Shown piece by piece: positions 1-9,191 of a stretch of DNA of 64,000 nt; the first letter of the stretch is position 1, and every line of letters begins with the position of its first letter. This DNA is from Arthrobacter sp. PAMC 25486. GTDB lineage: Bacteria > Actinomycetota > Actinomycetes > Actinomycetales > Micrococcaceae. The stretch spans positions 1,860,001 through 1,924,000 of the forward strand of contig NZ_CP007595.1 of the NCBI RefSeq assembly GCF_000785535.1. Direction: 5' to 3'. The position numbers and the translations under genes are program-made. The notes below the pieces were generated by a model. That model did not search any database and was not told the DNA's origin. It saw only the letters and a list, made by a program, of their open reading frames with translations.

Positions 1-3000
1 AAAGTCGAGCTGTCCGGTGGTGGCAAAGAAATCCTCAATCCACGCATGGAACGCAGTTCCCTTGCGGGCTGCCATCCCAGGCTTGGTGGGCACGGGACGG
101 CGCATGGCGCGGGTGACCTTTTCCGGATCCTCCCCCAGCGCCACGAGCCGAGACGCTGAAATGTGCGGAGGCAGCTCCACCCGCAGCTGGTCCGATTCCA
201 TCTGCTCCTGGGCCAGCAGCACGCTGGCTTCGGCGCCCCATCGGGGGTTGGCTTCCAGGAATTCCACACCTCCCGGCCCATCGGGTGTGCCGCCGACTCC
301 AACACCGGTGGAGGCGGCGGCCACGGCCGCGGCCGACCTTTCCGCATTGTCGCGACGTCCAACGCGGGCGGCGATACCTGACCTGCCTACGATGACGGGG
401 CCGTTGAGCGGATCGTACGGCCAGGGCGCACTTTCGGCCCCGGCGCTGACCGGGTTCTCGGCCCCGTCCTCCGGGTCGGCACCCCACGGGCCCCGCACGG
501 CGCTCTGTTGGGCGCCTTCCGTGAGCGGCAGAAGCTCGTCCAGAAAGGGCGAGACGGCCAGCGGCTTTTTCCCGCCGCCCCATACGGTGCTGGAGCACAT
601 GAGGAAGTCGCGGGAACGGGTGAAGGCCACATAGGCCAGCCTGCGTTCCTCCTCCTCACCGTGGAGCTGGACATCCGCCGCGAACAGTTTCTCGTTCTCC
701 ATCAGGGTCTTCAGGTCGGGCACGTCCAGGTCCCACACGGGGAGGTCGTCCCTGTCCCCGCGCAACGGCCACGGCAGTGACTTCGCGCCCGTGCTCCAGC
801 GGTCCGCACGGGTGCTGGGAAAGGCTCCGGAGTTCATGCCGGGCACAAAAACCACATCCCATTCCAGCCCCTTCGAGGCGTGCACCGTCAGCAGCGCAAC
901 AGCGTCCGGATTGCTCTCCACGGGCGTCATTTCCAGCCCGCCCTCTTCGGATTCTGCGGTTTCCAGCCAGCCGAGGAAGGCGTCAAGGTCCACTCTCTGC
1001 GCGGCCTGCATGAACGTCGCGGCGGCATCGGCGAAGGCGTCAAGGTGGCGCCGGGCATGATGGATGCTGGAGCCGGGTTTGGCTGCCAGTTCCACGTCAA
1101 GGAGCATGGTTTTCTCCACCACGCCGAGCAGGTTCACGAGATCCTCCCCCACAAATCCGCGCAGCATGCGCAGCTCATCGCGCAGGGCCAGCAGCCGGGT
1201 GCGTGCCACCCCGCTCAACGGCCGGGCGGACGTCGGCCAGTAATCCGGGCTCAAATAGTCCAGCGCCTCAACGAGTGATGAGGCGTCTACCAGGTCCGCC
1301 GTCACCACCGCCGGTTGGACAGTTCCGGCAGGTTCTGGCCCCACCTGCCCAGGGGCGCCCCCGGCATGATCCGGCGCATCGTCCCGCAGCACGGCTGCAT
1401 CAAAGTCCACCCGGTGCTTCGCCGCCCACTCCCGACGGCGGGCCAGGTACCGGGCCCAGTCGGCCAAAGCCATCAGGTCGGCGGGCCCTATCCGCCAGCG
1501 TGCCCCCGTCAGCAGCCGCATGAGCGCATCCGAACGGCCGGGATCGGCGATGACCCGCAACGTTGCCACCAAGTCAACAATTTCAGGGGTCCCCAGTAAG
1601 CCGCTCAGCCCCACAATTTCATAGGGGATGCCACGGGCCTCAAACACTGACTGGAACCTGGTGAATTGTGCTCGACGGCGGCACAGCACTGCCACTGTCA
1701 TGGCGCCTTGGGCCCCGCCCCGGTGGCTGAAGTCGCCCTTGCGGTCAAGGATCTGCTCCGCAATTGCTTCGGCTTCGGCCAGCTCGGTGTCGTAACGGGC
1801 CAGCAGCACCTCTCCGTCAGGTGCCTGCGGCTTTTCCCGCAGCGGCGAGACAACAACACGCGGCCCGGCAGCAGCTCTTTCCTCCCCGGACAGACCGGCG
1901 GCCAGCTTGGCATTGGCCTTGCGGGTTTGGGCCTGTGTCAGCTCAGCCGACATCACATTGGCCGCAGCCAAAATATGTGCGGAGTTGCGCCAGGCGATGG
2001 TGAGTTCGGCTGTTGGTGCGTACCCGCCGTCGGACTTGGGGAAAATCTCGGGAAAGCGGAACAGCTGGCCGGCGGAGGCGCCGCGGAAGCCGTAAATGGA
2101 CTGGTGTGGATCGCCCACGGCGGTGACCGGGTGCCCGGCACCGAAAAGTTCCGCAAAAAGCTGCAGCTGGGCATGTGAGGTGTCCTGGAATTCATCCAGC
2201 AGCACCACCTTGTAGCGCTGACGCTCCATCTCGGCGGCGTGCGGCACGTCGCGGGCAATCCTGGCGGCCAGCGCCACGAGGTCGCCGTAGTCAAGGGCGT
2301 TGCGGCGGCGCTTGGCCTCCGCATATTTCTGCACCAGTGCGGCCACCGATGCCCGCGTGCGCAGGACGTCGAGCTGTTTGTTGACGACGCCGGTGCGCGG
2401 CTTGGCCGTCTCGGCAATGTACGGTAGTGCGCCAAAACTGGCTAGGTAACGCTCAATCGTGGCGATGACTGCCTCGGGTTCCTGCAGGTGCTCGGCGCAC
2501 TCCCCGGCCAGGTCCATGACGGATTGGATGAGCGTGGATTTGGCCGCCGTGAAGTGCTCGTGGGCGCCGTCGTGTCCCTCGACAACTTCGCTGGCCAGCT
2601 GCCAGGCGTCGGCGGCACCGAGCACCACGGCGTCGCGTTCGATGCCCAGGCGCAGCCCGTAGTCCGTGACGATTCCGCTCGCGTAGGAGTGGTAGGTGGA
2701 AACCTTGGGTTCCAAGGCGTCGCGGGCTGCTGCTGCGGGTGCCAGCGCCACCTCGCCCGACCGGGCCAGGGTCCCCAGTTTGGCCAGCTGGCCGCGGATC
2801 CGAGATGCCAGCTCGCCAGCTGCCTTCCGGGTGAACGTGACGCCGAGGATCTCCTCGGGCAGCACCTGCCCGTTGGCGACGAGCCAGACAACCCGGTCGG
2901 CCATGGTGGTGGTCTTGCCCGAACCGGCGCCGGCGATGACCAGCAGTGGTTCCAGCGGTGAGCAGATGATGGCCGCCTGCTCTGCGGTGGGCGGGAATTG

Positions 3001-3156
3001 GCCCAGCAGTTCGGCCAGCTCGTAGGGGCTCAACACTGCCCGCGCATCTTGGGCCTCGGCGGCGGCCGCTGACTCAGCGGGGGAGGACTCAGCGCGGCTG
3101 GGCGCTTCTTCTGGGCTGGGTGCTTCCGCCGGACTCGTTGTGGATGAAGTGCTCAT
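1..3156 (-). CDS. adnB: AdnB-type ATP-dependent helicase-nuclease, 3' end outside window
   Basis: This is the first 1,052 codons of the second AdnAB subunit, the actinobacterial motor-nuclease that resects DNA double-strand ends (the role of RecBCD or AddAB elsewhere). An alanine- and serine-rich leader of about 40 residues precedes a UvrD-type motor with Walker A GAGSGKTTT at about residues 76-84, then VVWLVANG and the motif Ia-like TFTRKAAGELASR. The last visible residues, around GTAFHAWIEDFF, look like the entry to the C-terminal PD-(D/E)XK nuclease domain, so the nuclease residues are not in the window. The ATG at 3156 overlaps the adnA stop as ATGA, implying translational coupling. The intact Walker A agrees with AdnB being the active motor in mycobacteria. 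The family is clear; the A/B assignment rests on gene order and motif quality. Confidence 0.92.
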   Translation of the reverse strand, partial: MSTSSTTSPAEAPSPEEAPSRAESSPAESAAAAEAQDARAVLSPYELAELLGQFPPTAEQAAIICSPLEPLLVIAGAGSGKTTTMADRVVWLVANGQVLPEEILGVTFTRKAAGELASRIRGQLAKLGTLARSGEVALAPAAAARDALEPKVSTYHSYASGIVTDYGLRLGIERDAVVLGAADAWQLASEVVEGHDGAHEHFTAAKSTLIQSVMDLAGECAEHLQEPEAVIATIERYLASFGALPYIAETAKPRTGVVNKQLDVLRTRASVAALVQKYAEAKRRRNALDYGDLVALAARIARDVPHAAEMERQRYKVVLLDEFQDTSHAQLQLFAELFGAGHPVTAVGDPHQSIYGFRGASAGQLFRFPEIFPKSDGGYAPTAELTIAWRNSAHILAAANVMSAELTQAQTRKANAKLAAGLSGEERAAAGPRVVVSPLREKPQAPDGEVLLARYDTELAEAEAIAEQILDRKGDFSHRGGAQGAMTVAVLCRRRAQFTRFQSVFEARGIPYEIVGLSGLLGTPEIVDLVATLRVIADPGRSDALMRLLTGARWRIGPADLMALADWARYLARRREWAAKHRVDFDAAVLRDDAPDHAGGAPGQVGPEPAGTVQPAVVTADLVDASSLVEALDYLSPDYWPTSARPLSGVARTRLLALRDELRMLRGFVGEDLVNLLGVVEKTMLLDVELAAKPGSSIHHARRHLDAFADAAATFMQAAQRVDLDAFLGWLETAESEEGGLEMTPVESNPDAVALLTVHASKGLEWDVVFVPGMNSGAFPSTRADRWSTGAKSLPWPLRGDRDDLPVWDLDVPDLKTLMENEKLFAADVQLHGEEEERRLAYVAFTRSRDFLMCSSTVWGGGKKPLAVSPFLDELLPLTEGAQQSAVRGPWGADPEDGAENPVSAGAESAPWPYDPLNGPVIVGRSGIAARVGRRDNAERSAAAVAAASTGVGVGGTPDGPGGVEFLEANPRWGAEASVLLAQEQMESDQLRVELPPHISASRLVALGEDPEKVTRAMRRPVPTKPGMAARKGTAFHAWIEDFFATTGQLDF

Positions 3157-6100
3157 TCGGTGATTTGTTTTCCTTCCGGGCACAGCGGGCAGATGGTGGG
3201 CAGGGGGCAGCCGTTGCGTTCGGACCAGTCGGCTCCGTGGCGTGCCGGAAAGGCTGCCTGTGCCATGAGCAGTGCGGCTTCCATGACCTTCCGGGTGGGG
3301 TCGTCGTCGCTGCCGGGCACCATGGCTGGCTGGTCCTGGGTCTTGACGGACTTGGTGGCGTCCCCCAGGGGCAGCAGAGCCGCACCGCCGGAGGCGGCAC
3401 CGGCCAGTCCGGCCGCCGCCGCCTGTTCGGCAAAGCCGCCCGCCGCCACCGCCACCTGGTAGGCACCCAGTTGCGGGTGCACGAGCACCTGTTCCTTGGT
3501 GGGTTTGCTGCGACCTGTCTTGATGTCGACGACGATCAGGTTTCCGTTGGCATCGGCCTCGAGCCGGTCAACCTGCCCGCGCAACCGCACCACGCGGGGC
3601 AGTCCCTCCGGCTGCGGCTCTTCCGAGGGCACAGCGGAACCGCCGCCATCCCCTGCAGGCGACGTCCCGCCGTCGTCCATTCTTGCGGTCCGAGCAGTCT
3701 CAGCAGGCAGCTCGCCCACGTCAACCGTGAAGTTCTGTTCCACACCAAGCAGGGTGCGCCCGTCCATGCGGGCGTCGATGACGTATTGGGCGAGTTTGCC
3801 CAGCATGTCCCGGGCGCGCTGATAGTCGCGGTCCGTTTCCCAGGCCTCGGGCAGGCCCAGTGACGGCCAGCGGCGCTCCAGTTCGACCAGGTATTCGTGG
3901 CCGGCGCCGTCCGGGATCTGCTCCGCGATGCCGTGAATGAGCGTGCCGAGACTGCGGGCAAAATCGGTGGTGGCCTCTCCCCCGGCGGCCTTGATGAACC
4001 AGTTCAAGGGGGATTTAAGCACTTCCTCGACCTTGGACGGCGAGACCACAACGGGCTCCCCCGGCGCAATGATGGGCGCCTCTGTGCTCAGCGGCAGCAG
4101 CCCCCACCATTGGTCCGGGGCGGCACCCGGCACCCGGTTTGCGGCCAGCACGGCGAGGATCCGCGCCGCCTCCGGATCGGCGCGCATTTCCGATTCCTGG
4201 CGCAGTTCGGCCACGAGCGAGCGCAGTGTCATGGGCCGCGGCACCTGTTCCACCGGGCGCACCGGGTATTGGGATTCGCCGCCGGAATCAGTGACGGGGA
4301 TGTAGGGCGCGGCCAGGTCGATGAATTGGGAGGGCTGGAGGTCATGCCCGGCGGCCGCCGTGAGAATGAGTTTGTTCCCGGCACGGGAAATGGCTGCGGC
4401 AAAGCTGCGCAGCTCGTCGTAGCGGATGTCGCGCAGCCTGGCGGCCGGCTCAATCTGGCGCGCAGTTTCGGACCCGTTTTCCAGCACGTCAACCAGCAGC
4501 TGGCTGCCCAGCAGCTCACCGCGCAGGCGGGTGTTGGGCCAGACCCCTTCCTGCAACCCGGAAACAATGACGATGGGCCATTCCCGCCCCGCCGCACTGG
4601 CAGGGGTGAGGATTTCCACGGCGTCGCTGCGCTGGGCGCGGGCGGCCAAGGTGTCCATGGGCAGTTCCTGGCTCAGCAGGTAGTCAAGGAACTGCTGAGG
4701 GCTGGAACCGGGCAGCTGGTCAACATAGCGTTCGGCCGTCTGGAACAGGGCCATGACGGCGTCCAGGTCCCTGTCGGCGCGGATGCCCGTGGGCCCGCCG
4801 CGCAACGCCTGCGACTCCCACGTGCCGGAACTGTCGCAGGCATCCCACAACGCCCACAGTACGGTCTCCGCATTGGCGCCCGGCTCGGCAACGGCGCCCC
4901 TGCCCGCGGCGAGCATGGCCGCAATCCGCCGTGCATTGGCCGCCTCCCAGCCCAGCGGGGCCAGTTTTTCCGGGTTCAGCAACGCCTCAACCAGCAGCTC
5001 ATCGCTGGCGCGCCCGCCGCCGTCGTGCAGTTCCTGCTGTCGCAGCGCCTGCCGCAGCCGTCGCAGATGCAGCGCGGTTGAGCGCCCCAGCCGCGAGGTC
5101 AGCAGCGCAACGCAAGCCTCGGCGTCGAGCGATTCCGGTGCCAGCGCAATGCCCAGCGCTTCAAGCAGCGGCCGCACGGCAGGCTCGTCGCGCACCGGAT
5201 TCTCGGCCACAGGCACCTTGACGGCGATGCCTTGCGCGCTCAGGTACCGTTGCAACGCGGCCAGGGCTGAACCGGTGCGCACAATGACGGCGACTTCGCT
5301 GAGGCTGTGCCCTCGCAGGTGCTGCAGGTGCAGGATGCGCTCGGCCACCAGCCGCAGTTCATGCACCTCGGAGGCCACCACGTGGGCGGTGACGGCCGGT
5401 TCCCTGCTGTACACGTCTTTGATGGACGACGCCGGGTCCCCGGCCTGGGCCTTCGGGGCACCTGTCCTTGTGCCTGCCCGGTCACCTTCCGGGGCGCCTG
5501 CCCCTGCCGGCCAGGTGAACTCCCGGGCTTTGTGGCCGCCGCGGATTTGGAAGATCCGCTCCGCCACGCCCGCCCAGGCAGCTGCCAGTGCCGGGCTCAT
5601 GCGGTGCGAGGTGGACAGCGCAAAGTGTTGCAGCGCCCGGTCCTCCGTGGACAGCGAGTCTGCCAGCGAGGCGACCAGGTCCGGACGGGCACCGCGGAAC
5701 CCCTGCACCACGGTGTCTGGCGAGGCGGCCACAACGATGTCCTTGCCGCGCCCCACCAACGCCAGCAGTTCGTGGACTGCCTTGTTGGCCTCCTGGATGT
5801 CGTCCACCACGATCAACGCCAACCGGTGGCGTTCGCGGGCCAGGAACTCCGGGTCGAGCTGCAGCAGCGTGGTTGCCGCGGTGATGATGCCGGCGGGGTC
5901 GAAGGAGCCCGATTTTCCCCAATCCACCACGTCCCGGTATTCGCGGTACAGGGACGCCGCCGCCGCCCAGTCCGGGCGGTGGTTGGCTGCTCCCAGCGCA
6001 GCCAGCTCCTCCGGCACCAGGCCGTATTCAATGACGCGGTCAAAAAGTTGGCGGAGCTCCTGGCGGAAGCCGCGGGTCTCCAGCGCATCAGCCAGCTCCC

Positions 6101-6590
6101 GGGGCCAGTCCGGGGCCGTACCCAGCCCCAACTTGTGGCCGGCCAGCAGGTCCCTGATGATCAGGTCTTGTTCGGGTCCGCTCATGAGCCGCGGCGGGCC
6201 GTCAAGGTGCGGCATGCGCCCCTCAACCTTGGCCCGGCGCAGCAGGTCGAACGCGTAGGAGGACCAGGTCCTGGCCGGGGACGTGCTCAGGCTTTTGGTG
6301 AGCCGGGCGCTCAGGCCATCACGCAGCCGTGCGGCAGCCAGCCGGGAAGGTGCCAGGAGGAGCGCACCGCCGGGATCAACGCCGTCGTGCTCCATCCGCT
6401 TGACGGCCGACTCAATCAGTACGGTGGATTTGCCCGTGCCCGGGGCACCCCACACCAACACCGGACCGCTGCCGGGCGACAGTGCCACAATTGCTTGCTG
6501 GTCGGCGCTCAATTGCGGGGCGCTGCGGACGCTGTTGGCCGGCGGGACCAGCGTCAACTGCGGCAATGCGTGTTCTGCGTGCGTGCTCAT
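3153..6590 (-). CDS. adnA: AdnA-type helicase-nuclease subunit (PD-(D/E)XK family)
   Basis: This 1,145-residue protein is the partner of AdnB in double-strand-end resection. It has an N-terminal UvrD-like motor fold with Walker A GAPGTGKST at residues 48-56. The C-terminal third carries a RecB/AddB-type nuclease module: GTLIHGIAEQIP, then VVDIKTGRSKPTKEQV and QLGAYQ. It ends in a cysteine cluster, GCPLPTICPLCPEG, which in this family belongs to an iron-sulphur motif. The cysteine usual at the start of that motif is not obvious (the segment reads SPSKVEEVLKSPLNWF), so cluster binding is uncertain. Its ATG overlaps the stop of the upstream alkyltransferase-like gene and its stop overlaps adnB, so the three genes form one leftward operon. 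Confidence 0.92.
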   Translation of the reverse strand: MSTHAEHALPQLTLVPPANSVRSAPQLSADQQAIVALSPGSGPVLVWGAPGTGKSTVLIESAVKRMEHDGVDPGGALLLAPSRLAAARLRDGLSARLTKSLSTSPARTWSSYAFDLLRRAKVEGRMPHLDGPPRLMSGPEQDLIIRDLLAGHKLGLGTAPDWPRELADALETRGFRQELRQLFDRVIEYGLVPEELAALGAANHRPDWAAAASLYREYRDVVDWGKSGSFDPAGIITAATTLLQLDPEFLARERHRLALIVVDDIQEANKAVHELLALVGRGKDIVVAASPDTVVQGFRGARPDLVASLADSLSTEDRALQHFALSTSHRMSPALAAAWAGVAERIFQIRGGHKAREFTWPAGAGAPEGDRAGTRTGAPKAQAGDPASSIKDVYSREPAVTAHVVASEVHELRLVAERILHLQHLRGHSLSEVAVIVRTGSALAALQRYLSAQGIAVKVPVAENPVRDEPAVRPLLEALGIALAPESLDAEACVALLTSRLGRSTALHLRRLRQALRQQELHDGGGRASDELLVEALLNPEKLAPLGWEAANARRIAAMLAAGRGAVAEPGANAETVLWALWDACDSSGTWESQALRGGPTGIRADRDLDAVMALFQTAERYVDQLPGSSPQQFLDYLLSQELPMDTLAARAQRSDAVEILTPASAAGREWPIVIVSGLQEGVWPNTRLRGELLGSQLLVDVLENGSETARQIEPAARLRDIRYDELRSFAAAISRAGNKLILTAAAGHDLQPSQFIDLAAPYIPVTDSGGESQYPVRPVEQVPRPMTLRSLVAELRQESEMRADPEAARILAVLAANRVPGAAPDQWWGLLPLSTEAPIIAPGEPVVVSPSKVEEVLKSPLNWFIKAAGGEATTDFARSLGTLIHGIAEQIPDGAGHEYLVELERRWPSLGLPEAWETDRDYQRARDMLGKLAQYVIDARMDGRTLLGVEQNFTVDVGELPAETARTARMDDGGTSPAGDGGGSAVPSEEPQPEGLPRVVRLRGQVDRLEADANGNLIVVDIKTGRSKPTKEQVLVHPQLGAYQVAVAAGGFAEQAAAAGLAGAASGGAALLPLGDATKSVKTQDQPAMVPGSDDDPTRKVMEAALLMAQAAFPARHGADWSERNGCPLPTICPLCPEGKQITE

Positions 6591-7060
6591 GACTCCAGTC
6601 CACCACGAGGGTCTGACATTGTGGCACGCGGGCGGGATCCGCCGTCGTCCATGTCTTCCAGGTCTTCCCTGGGAGCGGAATCGGCGGACTGCAGGCGGGA
6701 GGCAATGGCGTCGATCCGGTCAAAATCGGATTCGGACGGGTTCCAGCGGGCGGCCTTCATCTCGACGCCCCACGGCACCGCCTTGCCCGACGGCGTCCGG
6801 GCGGAAGTATCGCCGCGCAAGGGAGTGCGCTCGGCTCGGTAGTGCGTCAGTGCCTGGCCCTCGTGGCACAGCGGCGCGGCACCGTTGGCGCGGATGACAC
6901 GCCACCACGGGACGGCACTGCCCTGCGCGGACATGACGGCGCCCCCCTGCCGCGGCCCGCCGCTTTCCAACAGGGCCGCAATGTCCCCATAAGAGAGGAC
7001 TTTCGACGGCGGAATGAGCCCCGCGACGGCCAAAACTGCTTCCATATACTGCTCACGCAT
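6587..7060 (-). CDS. MGMT-family alkyltransferase-like protein (ATL)
   Basis: This 157-residue protein has the fold of the DNA-binding domain of O6-alkylguanine-DNA alkyltransferase: IPPSKVLSYGDIAALL, then the active-site region at residues 50-55. There the usual PCHR reads PWWR, so the alkyl-accepting cysteine is replaced by Trp52. That defines ATL proteins, which bind alkylated guanines and flag them for nucleotide excision repair instead of repairing them. The tail after about residue 110 (WNPSESDFDRIDAI and an acidic stretch) is longer than in minimal ATLs. It is the first gene of the operon with adnA and adnB (4-base overlap). The start has no convincing ribosome-binding site but has TACGCT six bases upstream, so the mRNA is probably leaderless. 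Confidence 0.9.
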   Translation of the reverse strand: MREQYMEAVLAVAGLIPPSKVLSYGDIAALLESGGPRQGGAVMSAQGSAVPWWRVIRANGAAPLCHEGQALTHYRAERTPLRGDTSARTPSGKAVPWGVEMKAARWNPSESDFDRIDAIASRLQSADSAPREDLEDMDDGGSRPRATMSDPRGGLES

Positions 7061-7127
7061 GCCTCAAGCGTAGTCCGCCGGGGTATCCCAATGCGGCAAT
7101 GTCGGTGGCAGAAGGTACCGTAAAGGC
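7061..7127. promoter_or_regulatory. Divergent leaderless promoters of the ATL-adnAB operon and the dnaQ-like gene
   Basis: The 67-base gap between two divergent genes holds a TANNNT -10 for each side. On the minus strand TACGCT (7072-7067) is followed by six bases and the ATG at 7060. On the plus strand TACCGT (7116-7121) is followed by six bases and the ATG at 7128. Neither start has a strong Shine-Dalgarno sequence and neither promoter has a clear -35 box. Confidence 0.6.
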
Positions 7128-7814
7128 ATGACTAGCTGGAGCATGCACCCCCGCGCCGCCTTCGATCTGGAGACCACCGGCAAGGACCCCCGCACGGCCC
7201 GAATCGTGACGGCGTCCATCGTGATCGTTGACGAGTCCGGGGCCGTTGCCGACACCCACGAATGGCTGGCCGATCCGGGCGTCGAAATCCCCGAAGAAGC
7301 CGCAGCCATCCACGGCATCAGCACCGCCCATGCCCGCGAGAACGGCCGGCCCTCCGACGTTGTGACGGCCGAGGTGGGTGCCGTCCTGGCCACCTTGTTT
7401 AAGAACAACATCCCCGTCATCGCCTTCAACGCCAGCTACGATTTCACGGTCCTGGCCAACGAGGCCCGCCGCCACGAGCTGGACCAGATCACGGCCGTGC
7501 CGGTCATCGACCCGTTCATCTGCAACAAGAACGTGGACAAGTTCCGCAAGGGCAGCCGCACACTGGTGGCCCTGTGTGAGGAGTACGGCATCAAGCTCGA
7601 CGACGCCCACACGTCGGCTGCCGACGCGGAAGCCACGCTCCGGCTCGCCGATGCGCTGGCCGCCAAGTACAGCGCCCTGCGCGTGGATGTCATGGAATTG
7701 CACAACGCCCAGGTCGTGTGGGCACAGGAGCAAGCCGCCGATTTCCAGGGGTACCTGCGCCGCGTCAAGGATCCCGCCGCCGTCATCGAGGGCGACTGGC
7801 CGGTGCTGCCGTAG
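7128..7814 (+). CDS. DnaQ-type 3'-5' exonuclease (DEDD family)
   Basis: This 228-residue protein has all three exonuclease motifs of the DnaQ/DEDD superfamily. ExoI is FDLETTG at residues 12-18, supplying the first Asp and Glu; ExoII is FNASYDFTVL near residue 105; ExoIII is HTSAADAEAT near residue 165, of the DEDDh type. A conserved IHGIS follows ExoI as in polymerase III epsilon relatives. It is a stand-alone nuclease with no polymerase or BRCT domain visible, so it could act in proofreading, repair or RNA turnover. It diverges from the ATL-adnAB repair operon, which favours a DNA-repair role by context only. The start is leaderless (TACCGT, six bases, ATG). Confidence 0.88.
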   Translation: MTSWSMHPRAAFDLETTGKDPRTARIVTASIVIVDESGAVADTHEWLADPGVEIPEEAAAIHGISTAHARENGRPSDVVTAEVGAVLATLFKNNIPVIAFNASYDFTVLANEARRHELDQITAVPVIDPFICNKNVDKFRKGSRTLVALCEEYGIKLDDAHTSAADAEATLRLADALAAKYSALRVDVMELHNAQVVWAQEQAADFQGYLRRVKDPAAVIEGDWPVLP

Positions 7815-8255
7815 GCTGCGCCTGCTAGGCGGGCGCGGGCCCGTCCAACGCCCTGGGCCCTCGGGGCACAGGCATCACGCGGTGGCCCCGTTGTCACAGG
7901 CCGTCACAAACAATGCCTGAATCCTGCCCACTTTCGCTCATGAGCTAAATCACAGCCAAACAAATTCGGCATGGGGAACTTTCCTGCGCGTCAATCGTGC
8001 AGAGTCGCCAGCCTCACAGCCGCCCCCCACCCTCGGAAACACATCAATGTTCGCATCTTCTTCTGATGAACATGCTTATGGCTTCGCATAAATTCGCATC
8101 CGCCACAATTTCCGCTTGGGTGACATAATTTAGTTTTGCTGGCCGAGGTCTGCTAAGAAACTCCTGTGAGACCTCTTCCATGATTCCCGGCATCACAAGT
8201 ATTCCCTTCCCGAGGCATTTTTCGGGCTGGATCCTGCAATGAAAGTGAATGTTTG
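7815..8255. other. 441-base intergenic region upstream of the amino-acid transporter
   Basis: I find no credible gene here. It is clearly less GC-rich than its neighbours. It holds three TTCGCAT repeats and a bulged inverted repeat (separate entry). A CATAAT at 8124-8129 could be a -10 hexamer for the transporter operon, but I cannot assign a convincing -35. No riboswitch consensus is recognised. Confidence 0.5.
8047..8099. promoter_or_regulatory. Triple TTCGCAT repeat and inverted repeat, candidate regulator site
   Basis: TTCGCAT occurs at 8050-8056, 8083-8089 and 8093-8099. The last two are 10 bases apart (one helical turn) and the first lies 33 bases further upstream (about three turns), so all three sit on one face of the helix. 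The first copy is inside an inverted repeat, ATGTTC-GC-ATC at 8047-8057 against GATGAACAT at 8065-8073. The possible CATAAT -10 begins 25 bases past the last repeat. Confidence 0.4.
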
Positions 8256-9188
8256 ATGAAGAAATCAGCCCTGAAGTGGCTCACAACCGTCCCCGTGGCC
8301 GTTGCCCTGGCGTTCTCCCTCGCTGCCTGCGGCGGCGCAGGCGACACCGCCTCGGACAAGCCCACCGACGCCCTGGCCGGCAGCGACCAGACGTCGCTGG
8401 ACAAGTACACCACCGACGACGTCACCCCGCTGGACAAGATCAACGTCGATGAACTGGGCCTGATCGTTCCCGGCACCATCACAGTTGGCACGCTTTCCGA
8501 TGCCCCGCCGAACATCTTCATCAAGGACGGCAAGTTCACCGGCTACGACAACGAGCTGCTGCGCGCCATGGGCGACAAGCTCGGCCTGAAGGTTGAATTC
8601 AAGTCAACCTCCTTCGCCTCCCTCCTGGGCCAGGTTGAGAACAAGCAGTTCGACGTCGGATCCTCCTCCATCTCCACCACCGACGCCCGCCGCAAGAACG
8701 TCGGCTTCACCAACGGCTACGACTTTGGCTACATGGCCGTTGTTGCCATGGACAAGACGCCCATCAAGGGCTTCGCCGACCTGACGGACAAGACCCGCAT
8801 TGGCGTAGTCCAGGGCACCGTCCAGGATGATTACGTCACCAACACGCTCAAGTACGAGCCGGTCCGCTTCAAGGACTACAACATTGCCTACGCAAATCTG
8901 AAGAACGGCCAGATTGACGCCTGGGTTGCCCCCTCGCAGCAGGCTGAAGGCCAGGTCAAGGAAGGCGATGGCGCCACGATCGTTGAGAGCGTTGTCAACA
9001 CGCAGAATTTTACCGCGTACGCCGTGAACTCCGAGAACAAGGCCCTGACCGATGCGCTGAACTCCGCACTGGATTCCGTTGTTGCCGACGGCACCTGGTC
9101 CAAGCTGACCAAGGAATGGTACCCGACGCGTGAAACGCCCACAGACTGGACACCGGGCTCCAAGGCCGTAACGGTTCCGAAGGCCTAA
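8256..9188 (+). CDS. Amino-acid ABC transporter substrate-binding lipoprotein (family 3)
   Basis: This is the extracytoplasmic receptor of a polar amino-acid ABC importer, 310 residues. It has a lipoprotein signal: positively charged MKKSALKW, a hydrophobic stretch and the lipobox LAAC near residue 24. The mature part follows the family 3 solute-binding pattern: GTITVGTLSDAPP, then FTGYDNELLRAMGDKLGL and the binding-site region SSISTTDARR. I chose the ATG at 8256 over the in-frame TTG at 8253. The ligand cannot be read with certainty; the family binds glutamate, glutamine, cystine or other polar amino acids. It is the first gene of a three-gene operon, followed three bases later by the permease gene. 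Confidence 0.9.
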   Translation: MKKSALKWLTTVPVAVALAFSLAACGGAGDTASDKPTDALAGSDQTSLDKYTTDDVTPLDKINVDELGLIVPGTITVGTLSDAPPNIFIKDGKFTGYDNELLRAMGDKLGLKVEFKSTSFASLLGQVENKQFDVGSSSISTTDARRKNVGFTNGYDFGYMAVVAMDKTPIKGFADLTDKTRIGVVQGTVQDDYVTNTLKYEPVRFKDYNIAYANLKNGQIDAWVAPSQQAEGQVKEGDGATIVESVVNTQNFTAYAVNSENKALTDALNSALDSVVADGTWSKLTKEWYPTRETPTDWTPGSKAVTVPKA

Positions 9189-9191
9189 TTT

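Noticed and set aside
4753..6842. Long open frames (around 500 codons) on the plus strand opposite adnA
   Set aside because: They are antisense shadows caused by high GC; compositions and repeats of Arg, Ser, Pro and Gly are not protein-like.
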